Assembly: GCA_003598975.1 (NCBI GenBank)
Contig: QZIJ01000017.1
Coordinates: forward strand, 1 to 36,289
Direction of reading: 5' to 3'
Source: Anaerolineaceae bacterium
GTDB lineage: Bacteria; Chloroflexota; Anaerolineae; Anaerolineales; Villigracilaceae
DNA length: 36,289 nucleotides
A program made the position numbers and the translations under genes. The notes under the pieces were generated by a model. That model did no database searches and was not told where the DNA came from. It was given only the letters and a program-made list of their open reading frames with translations. Of this stretch, positions 1-8,660 are shown piece by piece (the first letter of the stretch is position 1; every line of letters begins with the position of its first letter).

Positions 1-246
1 ATCTTGTCCATCCCCGCCTCGATTTTGTTTGGCGCGTTGCTTGTGGGCGCAAACAGTATGCAGAGAGCCATGCAGGTCCCTTCGGCGCTGATCACTGCGT
101 TGAACGGACTGGTGGTGGTCTTCGTGGTCAGCAGTGAGATTTGGCGTCGCCGCAGGCAACGTCGCAGGTTGGCGGTTGCCAAAGATGAGGATACGCCTCC
201 GATGCAGAGTCCGCCTCAAGTCCAGAAAGAGGAGGCGGCGCGATGA
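1..246 (+). CDS. ABC transporter permease, C-terminal end only (BMP-type nucleoside importer)
   Basis: The reading frame is open from the first base of the window, so the start lies outside. The visible 81 residues hold one or two hydrophobic segments and then a basic, Arg-rich cytoplasmic tail. This is how the first permease of BMP-family nucleoside importers (YufP/NupP-like) ends. The family call rests mainly on context: a second permease follows with an ATGA stop/start overlap, then a BMP lipoprotein and a double-domain ATPase. The two permeases should form the membrane channel of the importer. The substrate cannot be read from this fragment. Confidence 0.75.
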   Translation: MLSIPASILFGALLVGANSMQRAMQVPSALITALNGLVVVFVVSSEIWRRRRQRRRLAVAKDEDTPPMQSPPQVQKEEAAR

Positions 247-1175
247 TATCCGAACTGTTCACCACCACCGTCCTGATCGGCATTCTGGCCTCGGGCATCC
301 GTCTCGCGACTCCGTATCTGTATGCCGCCATCGGTGAGGCATTCGGTCAGAAGAGCGGTGTGCTGAATTTGGGCGTGGAAGGACAGATGCTCCTGGGTTG
401 TTTTGCCGCTTTCTACGTGGCGCTCACCACTGGGAATCTGTGGCTTGGCTTGCTGGCCGCCATGATCGTTGGCGCGCTGATGGGATTGGCGATGGCCTTC
501 GTCACTGTCAATCTGCATGCCCAGCAAGGGATCAGCGGCATCGGCTTTTATTTGTTTGGTTTGGGGATGAGCGACTTGCTTTTTCAGAAACTGTTGGGAA
601 CGGTCGAAACCGTGAAAGGCTTTCCGAAGATTTACTTCCCCGGTCTGAGTGACATTCCTGGTATTGGCGAAATTTTCTTCAGTCAGAATATTCTTGTGTA
701 CGGTGCGTATCTGCTGGTGCCGTTGGCTTGGTTTGTTTTGAACAAAACCACGCTTGGACTTAAGATACGTGCTGTGGGCGAGAATCCCGACGCGGCCGAT
801 TCGCTTGGCGTGAGCGTGGCGCGCGTGCGTTATTTCACCATCGTCCTCGGCGGGACGCTTTCGGGGATCGCGGGTGCGTCGCTTTCGATTGCGTTGTTGA
901 ATGTGTTTCAGCAGAATATGACCAGCGGACTTGGATTTATCGCCGTGGCGCTGGTCTATTTTGGCGCGTGGAAACCAGTGGGGGTTCTGGCTGGCGCGCT
1001 GTTGTTCAGCATGGTTAATTCTTTGCAATTGTGGATCCAGGTTCTGGGCATTCCCGTTCCTTCAGACATCGCGGTGATGATGCCCTACATTCTCACGATC
1101 CTGGTTTTGGTTGCGACTGTTTCGAGGGTTCGCGCGCCATCGGCTTTGACGAAACCCTTTGAACGGGAAGACTGA
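243..1175 (+). CDS. ABC transporter permease (BMP-type nucleoside/purine importer, second permease)
   Basis: A 310-residue protein made almost entirely of hydrophobic helices, about 8 to 10 segments, typical of the BPD_transp_2 fold (YufQ/NupQ-like). The segment GQKSGVLNLGVEGQML near residues 37-52 is the characteristic N-terminal motif of this family. GLKIRAVGENPDAADSLGV near 176-194 is the cytoplasmic coupling loop that contacts the ATPase. The ATG overlaps the stop of the preceding permease, so the two are translationally coupled. Family members import nucleosides, nucleobases or related sugars. The downstream xanthine-dehydrogenase-like genes favour a purine substrate here, which is inference. 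Confidence 0.9.
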   Translation: MISELFTTTVLIGILASGIRLATPYLYAAIGEAFGQKSGVLNLGVEGQMLLGCFAAFYVALTTGNLWLGLLAAMIVGALMGLAMAFVTVNLHAQQGISGIGFYLFGLGMSDLLFQKLLGTVETVKGFPKIYFPGLSDIPGIGEIFFSQNILVYGAYLLVPLAWFVLNKTTLGLKIRAVGENPDAADSLGVSVARVRYFTIVLGGTLSGIAGASLSIALLNVFQQNMTSGLGFIAVALVYFGAWKPVGVLAGALLFSMVNSLQLWIQVLGIPVPSDIAVMMPYILTILVLVATVSRVRAPSALTKPFERED

Positions 1176-1271
1176 TTTGTTCCACGGAAGGAGGCCTGTT
1201 CAATTCGAGTACATCCAGAGTCCCATCCCATGAACCCCATTCCAATTTCACTCTATTCACAGGAGAAGATG

Positions 1272-2309
1272 ATGAAAAAGTTCGCTTTGTTGTTGACCGT
1301 TGTTTTAACCCTTTCGCTCGCGCTGACCGCCTGCGGCCCCAAGGCCACAGAAGCGCCAGTCATTGAGACGGCCGCGCCCGTCGTCACTGAAGCCCCCGCG
1401 GCTGAACCGTTCCGCGTGGCCGTTGTCATGCCAAGCGCCATCAATGACCTGGCCTTCAGCCAGAGCATGTACGATGCCCTGCTCCGCATTCAGGAAGAGA
1501 TGGGCGGCCCCGATAATTTCGAGATCGTCTATTCCGAGAACATGTTCGTGGTGGACGATGCCGCCGCGGCCATCCGTGACTACGCTTCGCAGGGCTTCAA
1601 CCTGGTGATCGCGCACGGCTCCCAATACGGCTCCTCCCTGCAGGAAATTGCCCCTGACTTCCCCGAGACCTCTTTCGCCTGGGGCACTACGGTTGACACC
1701 TTCGGTCAGCCCAATATCTTTGCCTATGAAGCAGCCTCCCAGGAAGGCGGCTATGTCAACGGTGTTTTGGCCGCGACCCTTTCCCAGACTGGGACCATCG
1801 GCGTGGTTGGCCCAATCGAGACTGGTGACGCGAAACTGTACGTGGACGGCTTTATGGCTGGTGTTGCCGCGACCAATCCCAGCATTACCGTGAACGTGAA
1901 CTACATCGGTTCGTTCTCCGATGTGGCGCTGGCCTCCGAAGCCGCCTCGACGCATCTCTCCGCGGGCGCGGACGTGTTGACCGGCACCGCCCAGATGGTT
2001 GTGGGCGCGATCGGCAAGGCGGAAGAAGCCGGTGCCTTGTGGTTTGGCACGCAATCCAACCAGTCCTCGCTGGCGCCGAGCATCGTGGTTGCCAGCCAGG
2101 TTTACCACTGGGAAGTTGCCCTGCGCGAGATGATTGCCCTGATCAAGGCGGGCACGCTTGGTGGGCAGTCCTTCGTAGCCAACCTGGAGAACGGCGGCGA
2201 GGTGATCGAGTTTAACCCCGATTACGCGATCTCCGATGAAGCCAAGGCGCTTGCTGAAAGCACCATCAAGGGCATCGTAGACGGAACCATCACGATTACC
2301 CTGCCTTAA
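1272..2309 (+). CDS. BMP family ABC transporter substrate-binding lipoprotein
   Basis: The protein begins with a lipoprotein signal peptide: MKK, a hydrophobic core and lipobox LTAC with Cys at residue 21. A short Ala/Pro/Thr-rich linker precedes a two-lobed binding domain of the BMP/Med type. Typical pieces are FRVAVVMPSAINDLAFSQS at the start of lobe 1, and EEAGALWFGTQSNQ late in the domain. An upstream in-frame ATG at 1230 exists, but AGGAG at 1261-1265 points to the ATG pair at 1269/1272; spacing is best for 1272. The protein captures the substrate outside the membrane and delivers it to the permeases. Length (345 residues) is normal for the family. Confidence 0.9.
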   Translation: MKKFALLLTVVLTLSLALTACGPKATEAPVIETAAPVVTEAPAAEPFRVAVVMPSAINDLAFSQSMYDALLRIQEEMGGPDNFEIVYSENMFVVDDAAAAIRDYASQGFNLVIAHGSQYGSSLQEIAPDFPETSFAWGTTVDTFGQPNIFAYEAASQEGGYVNGVLAATLSQTGTIGVVGPIETGDAKLYVDGFMAGVAATNPSITVNVNYIGSFSDVALASEAASTHLSAGADVLTGTAQMVVGAIGKAEEAGALWFGTQSNQSSLAPSIVVASQVYHWEVALREMIALIKAGTLGGQSFVANLENGGEVIEFNPDYAISDEAKALAESTIKGIVDGTITITLP

Positions 2310-2317
2310 TCAAATTC

Positions 2318-2350
2318 AGACCTCGGAGGTCTGTCAGACCTCCGAGGTCT
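2318..2350. repeat. Perfect 15-bp inverted repeat built of two near-palindromes
   Basis: The arm AGACCTCGGAGGTCT (2318-2332) is followed by a 3-nt spacer and its exact reverse complement (2336-2350). Each arm is itself palindromic around its central base, so the element can fold in more than one way. It lies in the 62-base gap between the binding-protein and ATPase genes. It could act as an intercistronic mRNA stabiliser or attenuator. There is no T-tract, so it is not a classic terminator. The same architecture recurs at 4664-4698. Confidence 0.85.
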
Positions 2351-2371
2351 ATCCTGAATAGGATGGCACAT

Positions 2372-3940
2372 ATGACTGAATCGAATCTGCTTCCCTCAGG
2401 CAAGCCGCGCATCGAAAGCCTCGAAATGCGCGGCATCACCAAGCGCTTCCCTGGTGTGCTTGCCAGCGACCACGTTGACTTCGACGTGAAATCTGGCGAG
2501 GTCCACGCACTGCTTGGCGAGAACGGCGCGGGCAAAAGCACGTTGATGAAAATTCTCTATGGCCTGTACCATCCTGACGAGGGTCAGATCCTCCTGAATG
2601 GCAAGCCAGTCACCATCTCATCGCCGAACGATTCGATCAACCTTGGTATCAGCATGATCCATCAACATTTCATGCTCGTGCCGACCCTCACTGTGGCCGA
2701 GAACGTCGCGCTTGGGTTGCCATCCTCCCGCGGCGCGCTCACCGACCTCGACCGCGTCTCGAATCGTATTCTCGAACTGGCAAAGATCTACGGCCTGAAA
2801 ATCGATCCCGACGTTTACGTCTGGCAACTTTCCGTCGGCCAGCAACAACGCGTGGAAATCATCAAAGCCCTTTATCGCGGCGCAGCCCTCCTTATTCTCG
2901 ACGAACCCACCGCCGTTCTCACCCCGCAGGAAGTGGACGAGTTGTTCGTCATCATGCGGCAGATGACCCGCGACGGGCACGCCCTCATTTTTATTTCCCA
3001 TAAATTGCATGAAGTCGTCGAAATCAGCAATCGCATCACCGTTCTCCGAGATGGACGGAAGATCGGGACGCGCCCCACCAGTGAGACCACGAAGCAGGAC
3101 CTCGCCAACTGGATGGTCGGCCGCGAAGTGGGGTTCGCCACCGATCGCGGCAAAACGGACCTCGGGGAGGTGCGCCTGCAACTGGACGGAGTCCAATGCG
3201 GAAGCGACCGCGGCACGCCTGGCTTGCGCGGTGTCAGCCTCGAAGTCCGTTCGGGTGAGATTCTCGGGATCGCGGGCGTTTCGGGCAACGGTCAACGCGA
3301 ATTGGCAGAGACCATCACAGGTCTAAGAAAGATCACGGGCGGGCGCGTCCGCCTCGAAGGGCAGAACGTCACCAACTTCCCGCCTGGGGAACTCACCGCG
3401 CGTATGTTGTCCTATATTCCAGAGGAACGGATGCGCGATGGTGTGATTAGGGAATTCACCGTTGCCGAAAACATGATCCTGCGCGAGCATCACAAACAGC
3501 CCTATTCACACAACGGACTATTGAACTTGCGCGGCATTGCTAGTCACGCCGATACATTGATCAAGGAATTTCGCGTGAAGACCCCTTCGCGTGACACGCT
3601 CGCTAAAAACCTTTCTGGCGGCAATATTCAAAAGGTGGTTCTGGCGCGCGAAATCTCGCGGGAGCCGCGCGTCATCCTTGCCGCGCAACCCACGCGCGGA
3701 CTTGACATCGGCGCGACAGAATACGTCCGCGGGCAACTGCTCGAACAACGCCGCAAGGGAGCGGCCATCGTGCTCATCTCGGAAGACCTCGATGAGATCC
3801 TCGCGCTCTCCGACAAGATTGCCGTCCTATACGAAGGCCAGGTGATGGACATCGTGCCGCGCGAAAACGCCACCCCGCAAATGCTCGGCTTGTTGATGGC
3901 GGGTGTGCATCCCGAAGAGGGCGCGGTTGCTGTAAAATAA
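2372..3940 (+). CDS. ABC transporter ATP-binding protein, two ATPase domains (nucleoside/simple sugar type)
   Basis: Two ABC modules in one chain of about 522 residues, as in NupO and RbsA-like importers. Module 1 has Walker A GENGAGKST near residues 49-57, signature LSVGQQQRVE and Walker B LLILDEPTAV. Module 2 has a divergent P-loop (GVSGNGQRE), signature LSGGNIQKV and a Walker B-like strand ending AAQPTRGLD, where the usual catalytic D-E pair is changed. Degeneration of the second site is normal for this subfamily. An in-frame ATG at 2363 is possible. AGGA at 2360-2363 sits 8 nt before the ATG at 2372, so I prefer that start. It powers the importer encoded just upstream. Confidence 0.92.
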   Translation: MTESNLLPSGKPRIESLEMRGITKRFPGVLASDHVDFDVKSGEVHALLGENGAGKSTLMKILYGLYHPDEGQILLNGKPVTISSPNDSINLGISMIHQHFMLVPTLTVAENVALGLPSSRGALTDLDRVSNRILELAKIYGLKIDPDVYVWQLSVGQQQRVEIIKALYRGAALLILDEPTAVLTPQEVDELFVIMRQMTRDGHALIFISHKLHEVVEISNRITVLRDGRKIGTRPTSETTKQDLANWMVGREVGFATDRGKTDLGEVRLQLDGVQCGSDRGTPGLRGVSLEVRSGEILGIAGVSGNGQRELAETITGLRKITGGRVRLEGQNVTNFPPGELTARMLSYIPEERMRDGVIREFTVAENMILREHHKQPYSHNGLLNLRGIASHADTLIKEFRVKTPSRDTLAKNLSGGNIQKVVLAREISREPRVILAAQPTRGLDIGATEYVRGQLLEQRRKGAAIVLISEDLDEILALSDKIAVLYEGQVMDIVPRENATPQMLGLLMAGVHPEEGAVAVK

Positions 3941-4138
3941 AATGTGAGGGTGACCCGCCAGGATGTTTTCGTTGCTTGATTAACCATCCAGGGTCGTCCC
4001 AACAATTATCCATCGGTTCGGTGGTCGCTGTGTGGTTTCGATATGAGCGGAAAATCACCGCCCTACTCAACCACCGACAGCGGCGTTGGGATTGCGAAGC
4101 ATCCCATCGAAAAGTGCCGCCGCATGAAAGGACACCAC

Positions 4139-5044
4139 ATGAACCTTTGGCAGGAATACAAACGACCGACTTCTGTCGCGGAGGCTGTGCAAGCCCTCGC
4201 GTCCGCGCCCGGGCCTGCGCTTCCCATTGCAGGCGGCACAGATTTGATTCTCGACCTGCGACAGGGCAACCATCTTCCCATCCATACTTTAATTGATCTG
4301 ACTTTCATCCCGGAGATGTCCGCGCTCGAGATGCGCGGCGACTCGCTCTACATCGGCGCGGCTGTCCCCGTCAGCCGCGTCGCACGGGACCCGTTGGTGG
4401 GCGCGCACGCCCAGGCGTTGACCGAGGCCGCGAATCTGATCGCGGGACCGCAAGTCCGCAATACGGCTACTCTCGGCGGAAATGTCGCCCATGCCCTCCC
4501 CGCCGCCGACGGGACCATCGCGCTCACCGCGCTGGATGCCATCGCTGAAGTTGCCGGTGCGTCAGGGACGCGAAAAATGCCGTTCACCTCGCTTTTTCTC
4601 GGCCCGGGCAAATCCGCAATCGATAAAACCAAAGAAATCATTGTCGGCTTTCACATTCCAGTGAAGACTTCCGAAGTCTCGGAGACTTCGGAAGTCTTGC
4701 GAGCCTCCTCCTGCTTCAAACGCATCATGCGTCCGCAAGGAGTAGCGTTGCCTATCTTGAATTGCGCCGTCTGGCTGGAGCGAAGTGGGGAAGTAGTGAA
4801 CGATATTCACATCGCCATTGGCCCAGGCGGTCCCGTTCCCTTCCGCACCACAGACGCCGAGTCCGCATTGCGTGGCCAGCCCCTCACCGACGCGGCCCTC
4901 ACCCGCGCCCTCGACGCGTTGCTCGCCCAGGCTAAATTCCGTGACTCCGCCCGCCGCGCCAGCGCGGACTATCGCCGTCACATTGTGGTTGGGCTGTTCA
5001 AAGATGTGTTGGAGACCGCGTGGAAACGCGCAGAACAGGATTAA
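4139..5044 (+). CDS. FAD-binding subunit of a xanthine dehydrogenase/CO dehydrogenase-type molybdenum hydroxylase
   Basis: A 301-residue protein of the CoxM/XdhB flavoprotein family. PIAGGTDLI near residue 31 and GPQVRNTATLGGNVAHA near residues 103-119 are the FAD-binding signatures. It passes electrons from the iron-sulfur clusters of the partner subunit to the external acceptor. The open frame extends upstream to 4043, but AAAGGA at 4127-4132 places the start at 4139. Oddity: residues about 176-187 (KTSEVSETSEVL) are encoded by a 35-bp perfect palindrome and look like an in-frame insertion between a conserved strand and the following SCFKR segment. The next gene starts 4 nt after the stop. 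Confidence 0.9.
   Translation: MNLWQEYKRPTSVAEAVQALASAPGPALPIAGGTDLILDLRQGNHLPIHTLIDLTFIPEMSALEMRGDSLYIGAAVPVSRVARDPLVGAHAQALTEAANLIAGPQVRNTATLGGNVAHALPAADGTIALTALDAIAEVAGASGTRKMPFTSLFLGPGKSAIDKTKEIIVGFHIPVKTSEVSETSEVLRASSCFKRIMRPQGVALPILNCAVWLERSGEVVNDIHIAIGPGGPVPFRTTDAESALRGQPLTDAALTRALDALLAQAKFRDSARRASADYRRHIVVGLFKDVLETAWKRAEQD
4664..4698. repeat. Palindromic repeat inserted in frame inside the FAD-subunit gene
   Basis: AAGACTTCCGAAGTCT (4664-4679), a 3-nt spacer CGG, then the exact 16-nt reverse complement (4683-4698). Each arm is palindromic around its centre. Layout and consensus (AGAC-Y-TC-S-GA-R-GTCT, twice, 3-nt spacer) match the element at 2318-2350, so both look like members of one short palindromic family. 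This copy is translated as a Thr/Ser/Glu/Val-rich stretch without breaking the frame. Confidence 0.85.
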
Positions 5045-5048
5045 TGGT

Positions 5049-7841
5049 ATGTCAAAGATAAATCTTACCGTCAATGATCAACAATACTCACTTGAAGCCA
5101 TTCCAGGCGAAACTTTATCTACCCTCCTGCGCGAGCGTTTGCGCCTGATAGGCACGAAGATCGGCTGTGAAGAGGCCGAGTGCGGCGCGTGTACCGTCCT
5201 CGTGGACGGCGAGCCGATGATGTCTTGCGTGTATCCAGCAGAACGCGCGGACGGGAAGACCATCGTCACCATCGAGGGACTGGCACAACGCGTCCACGAA
5301 GAGATGAAATTACATCCGCTTCAAGAGGCCTTCGTGGAGCACGGCGCGGTGCAATGTGGATTCTGCATCCCTGGGCAGATTATGACTGCCTACGCGTTGC
5401 TCAAGCGCAATCCGAATCCCAACAGCGATGATATTCGCTTTGCCTTGAAGGACACACTCTGCCGCTGCGCGGGCTACCCGTCCATCGAGAACGCCATCCT
5501 GGCCGCGGCGCAGGCTTTACGGACGGGCGAGCCTGTCAAAAAGCCGACGCACATCCCCAACTCGGCTCATAGTCACAAGACCGTTGGTCATTCCCACCTG
5601 CGTCCCGAAGCGGTGGAAAAGGTCACGGGCGAAGCCGTCTACACGGATGATTTGAAGTTCGACGGCATGTTGTATGCCAAGGTCAAGCGGGCAATGATTC
5701 CGCATGGCTTTTTGAAGAGATTGAATATTTCCAAGGCCAAAGCCTTGCAAGGCGTTATTGCGGTTTTGACTGCCGAAGATATTCCCGCCGAGAAGAACCA
5801 CGGACTGGTCATCTTTGACTGGCCTGTGATGGTCGGCCTCGGGGAACGCGTCCGCTACGTGGGGGACGCGCTTGCCATCGTCGCCGCGGAAACGCAGGAG
5901 ATCGCAGAGACCGCCATCAGTCTGATCGAAGCGGAATTTGATCTCCAGCCCATCATCGCGAATCCTGTTCAAGCGCGTGAGGCGGGAGTCCCACAGATTC
6001 ACGAGAACGGGAATCTGCTCAAGCACATCAAAGTCCGCAAGGGTGATATGGATAAAGGTTTCGCCGAAGCGGATGTGGTTCTCGAACACACCTTCCACAC
6101 GCCGACCACCGACCATGCTTTCATGGAACCTGAGTGTTCGATTGGCGTGCCGTTGCCCGATGGGCGCATGGAAATTTACGTCGGTTCGCAAATCCCGTAC
6201 CAGGATCGGACGCAGGTGGCGCGCGTGATGGGCTGGCCTGAGGAGCGCGTGCGCATCGTCGGGCAGTTGATGGGCGGTGGCTTTGGCGGCAAGGAAGATG
6301 TGATGGGACAGATCCACGTGGCCATGCTGGCGAATGTGACCCAGCGGCCTGTGAAGTTGCTGTTCGACCGCCGCGACAGTTTGATTGTCCATCCGAAGCG
6401 GCACGCCACGCAAATCCGCGTCAAGGTTGGTGCGAAGAAGGATGGGCGCATTGTCGCAATGGAAACCGAACTCTACGGCGACACGGGCGCGTACGCTTCG
6501 CTTGGCGAAAAGGTGATGACGCGCGCCACCACACACTCGGCGGGACCGTATGACATCGAGCACGTGCGTGCCGACTGTTACGCCATGTACACGAATAATC
6601 CGCCCGCGGGCGCGTTCCGCGGCTTCGGCGTGACACAGTCAGCCTTCGCGGTCGAATCGATGATGGACATGCTGGCCGAGAAACTTGGCATCGAGCGCGT
6701 CGAATTGCGCCGCATGAATGCGTTGCATGTGGGCAGCGTGACCAATACGGGACAAGTGTTGAATGAGTCGGTTGGGTTGACGGAGTGTATCGACAAAGTG
6801 GATGCGGAAATGCGGAAGCACAACCCGCGTCCGTTCGACCCCATAGCAGATGAGGCGGACCTGAACATTGTCCGCGCCTGGGGCTTGGCCGCGGCCTACA
6901 AGAACACAGGACTCGGCGGCGGCGCGCCCGACATCTCTGGAGCGGACGTGGAACTCTACGCGGATGGCACCTTCCAAGTCCGCAGTTCCGCGGCAGAGTT
7001 GGGGCAGGGACTTGTCACTGTGATGCGCTTGATTGTGGCCGAGGAGATGTCCATCCCGCCCGAGCAGGTGCACGTTCTCGTCATGGACACCGACCTGACT
7101 CCCAACGGCGGCCCGACCACGGCTTCGCGTCAGACATTTGTTACGGGAAATGCCTCGCGTTACGCAGCGAAGACCCTGCGCGACCAAATCTCCGCTTCAA
7201 TGGCAGAAAAATTCGACGTGCGCCCTGAACAGATTCGCTTTGAGAATGGGACTGTCCACGTCAACGGGCATTCGCTTTCGTATGCGGATGTCTACAAGGA
7301 AATGACTGCCCTCGGTCAGCAACCCCGCGTCAGGTACGAATATGAAGCGCCGAAGACAAAGCCGCTCGGAGAAGGCGGCGATATGCACTTTGCCTTCTCG
7401 TTCGCCACACAAGCCGCTGAAGTGAAAGTCAACAAGTTGACGGGTGAAGTGCGCGTCCTGCGCGTTATTGCCGCCAACGACGTGGGCATGGCAGTGAATC
7501 CGCTTGGCTTGCAGGGACAAGTCGAGGGCGGTGTGATGATGGGACTCGGCAATTGTCTCACCGAGGAATTCATCGTGGAGAACGGTAATGTGGTCACCGA
7601 CCATCTTGCCCGCTACCGCGTCCCCGGCATTATGCTCACACCCGAAATCACATCCATCATTGTGGAGCATCCCATCTCGGCGGGACCGTATGGCGCGAAG
7701 GGGGTGGGGGAGGTGTCCAGCATCCCGACCACTCCCGCGATTACGAACGCGATCTACAACGCGGTGGGCGTGCGGATTGATAAACTCCCCGTGGATCAGG
7801 AGATGATTGCGCGCGAATTATGGGAGAGGGAAGGAAAGTAA
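5049..7841 (+). CDS. Xanthine dehydrogenase-like molybdenum hydroxylase: 2Fe-2S domain fused to the molybdopterin subunit
   Basis: A 930-residue fusion. Residues 1-80 are a plant-type ferredoxin domain with Cys40, Cys45, Cys48 and Cys60. Residues about 80-160 are the second 2Fe-2S domain (CGFC and CRCAGY motifs). The rest is the large molybdopterin domain with GGGFGGKED, AFRGFGVTQ and GAKGVGE, the last carrying the conserved catalytic Glu. AFRGFG fits xanthine dehydrogenase/aldehyde oxidase rather than CO dehydrogenase, which has a Cys loop there. Most bacterial relatives keep the small subunit separate. AGGA at 5037-5040 supports the ATG at 5049; the longer open frame from 4818 is overlap with the FAD gene. 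Expected reaction: hydroxylation of a purine or other N-heterocycle. No XdhC-like cofactor-insertion gene is visible nearby. Confidence 0.9.
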   Translation: MSKINLTVNDQQYSLEAIPGETLSTLLRERLRLIGTKIGCEEAECGACTVLVDGEPMMSCVYPAERADGKTIVTIEGLAQRVHEEMKLHPLQEAFVEHGAVQCGFCIPGQIMTAYALLKRNPNPNSDDIRFALKDTLCRCAGYPSIENAILAAAQALRTGEPVKKPTHIPNSAHSHKTVGHSHLRPEAVEKVTGEAVYTDDLKFDGMLYAKVKRAMIPHGFLKRLNISKAKALQGVIAVLTAEDIPAEKNHGLVIFDWPVMVGLGERVRYVGDALAIVAAETQEIAETAISLIEAEFDLQPIIANPVQAREAGVPQIHENGNLLKHIKVRKGDMDKGFAEADVVLEHTFHTPTTDHAFMEPECSIGVPLPDGRMEIYVGSQIPYQDRTQVARVMGWPEERVRIVGQLMGGGFGGKEDVMGQIHVAMLANVTQRPVKLLFDRRDSLIVHPKRHATQIRVKVGAKKDGRIVAMETELYGDTGAYASLGEKVMTRATTHSAGPYDIEHVRADCYAMYTNNPPAGAFRGFGVTQSAFAVESMMDMLAEKLGIERVELRRMNALHVGSVTNTGQVLNESVGLTECIDKVDAEMRKHNPRPFDPIADEADLNIVRAWGLAAAYKNTGLGGGAPDISGADVELYADGTFQVRSSAAELGQGLVTVMRLIVAEEMSIPPEQVHVLVMDTDLTPNGGPTTASRQTFVTGNASRYAAKTLRDQISASMAEKFDVRPEQIRFENGTVHVNGHSLSYADVYKEMTALGQQPRVRYEYEAPKTKPLGEGGDMHFAFSFATQAAEVKVNKLTGEVRVLRVIAANDVGMAVNPLGLQGQVEGGVMMGLGNCLTEEFIVENGNVVTDHLARYRVPGIMLTPEITSIIVEHPISAGPYGAKGVGEVSSIPTTPAITNAIYNAVGVRIDKLPVDQEMIARELWEREGK

Positions 7842-7878
7842 GCGGAACTTTCATTACCCCTTTGGGTGATTTAGCCTA

Positions 7879-7907
7879 TTGATGTTTGCCACTCAGGTTG
7901 CTATGAT
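7879..7907 (+). promoter_or_regulatory. Sigma-70-type promoter for the zinc-ribbon membrane protein
   Basis: TTGATG at 7879-7884 and TATGAT at 7902-7907 are separated by exactly 17 nt. They lie in the gap after the hydroxylase gene and about 100 nt upstream of the ATG at 8007. The resulting leader would contain the hairpin at 7957-7987. Confidence 0.6.
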
Positions 7908-7956
7908 TTATAGTGACCGATGGCAATACAGATCAAAATTGCCCATCACGTTTCGC

Positions 7957-7987
7957 AACTCCCAACCTGTCGGTCAGGTTGGGAGTT
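7957..7987. repeat. 13-bp inverted repeat in the leader of the gene at 8007
   Basis: AACTCCCAACCTG (7957-7969), loop TCGGT, then the exact reverse complement (7975-7987), followed by TTATTGTTT. It could terminate transcription arriving from the operon upstream, or attenuate the gene at 8007. The weak T-rich tail leaves this open. It lies just before AAGGAGG (7997-8002 region), the ribosome-binding site of the next gene. Confidence 0.65.
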
Positions 7988-8006
7988 ATTGTTTCAAGGA
8001 GGAACG

Positions 8007-8654
8007 ATGGCTTCAAAAACCTGTCTTGATTGCGGCGCGGAGTTGACTTCGTGGAACCGTAACTGGGGATCACCGCGCTGCGCCGAATGTATGCGCGTGC
8101 CGTTGAGTCAATCGAAAGCGTTCTTCGAGAAGGCGCGTCCAACCGAGAGGGAGATTCAAGATTATCCCATCGCCAGTTTCATGGGAAAGTTGTTTGGGTA
8201 TGTCGCCATTATGCTGGCCGTGGTCACCCTGGGCGCGATGGTCGGCTATTCCAACGCGCGCTCGTTCGGTGGATTGGGATACGGCTTTCTTGGCGGCATG
8301 TTGACCGTTTACATCTTCCGCAAATTCATCGTCGCCAGGAATTCAGTGAATCCGTTGGATGCTCAGCGCTGGTACCACTTTGCTATCGTGTTCTCGTTAA
8401 CGTTCGTGCTGACGTGGGCGCTCGCGTACATGGGATTCATGCCCACAGACGGAATGCTGGGCGGCTCCTTGTTCTCCTTTCACGTTCGCATCACGCAGAC
8501 GTTACACATCGCCGCCTTCTGGCTGGTGACACTGATCGCTCTCGCGGCAGGCGTGATCGGAGGGCTGATTGGCTACTTCAACATCGTCCGCTCAGACAAG
8601 CACGATAAAGCCGTTGCCTTGATCCACTACCAACGCTGGAAACAAGCGGCCTAA
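8007..8654 (+). CDS. Membrane protein with N-terminal zinc ribbon, function unknown
   Basis: 215 residues. The N-terminus carries Cys6-x2-Cys9 and Cys25-x2-Cys28, a compact zinc-ribbon. About four hydrophobic helices follow, the last near residues 165-192. A strong AAGGAGG ribosome-binding site ahead of 8007 fixes the start; the frame is open upstream to 7920 but lacks a site there. I do not recognise a specific family. It has its own promoter and faces the iron-transport cluster, from which it is only 6 nt away tail to tail. A role in metal sensing or membrane stress would be a guess. Confidence 0.8.
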   Translation: MASKTCLDCGAELTSWNRNWGSPRCAECMRVPLSQSKAFFEKARPTEREIQDYPIASFMGKLFGYVAIMLAVVTLGAMVGYSNARSFGGLGYGFLGGMLTVYIFRKFIVARNSVNPLDAQRWYHFAIVFSLTFVLTWALAYMGFMPTDGMLGGSLFSFHVRITQTLHIAAFWLVTLIALAAGVIGGLIGYFNIVRSDKHDKAVALIHYQRWKQAA

Positions 8655-8660
8655 GCGACA

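Noticed and set aside
216-1028. Long minus-strand open frame over the permease gene
   Set aside because: Its protein is rich in His/Gln/Arg without domains, and it is the mirror of a well-supported gene in a GC-rich region. Similar long antisense frames (for example 5517-6563, 1305-2108, 15571-16305) were rejected for the same reason.
3941-4138. Separate promoter for the FAD/hydroxylase genes
   Set aside because: TTGATT-like and AATTAT-like hexamers occur in the gap, but with wrong spacing (over 20 nt), so no call is made.
4818-5048. N-terminal 77-residue extension of the hydroxylase
   Set aside because: It lies in the FAD-subunit gene in another frame; the ferredoxin fold begins at the ATG 5049, which has a ribosome-binding site.
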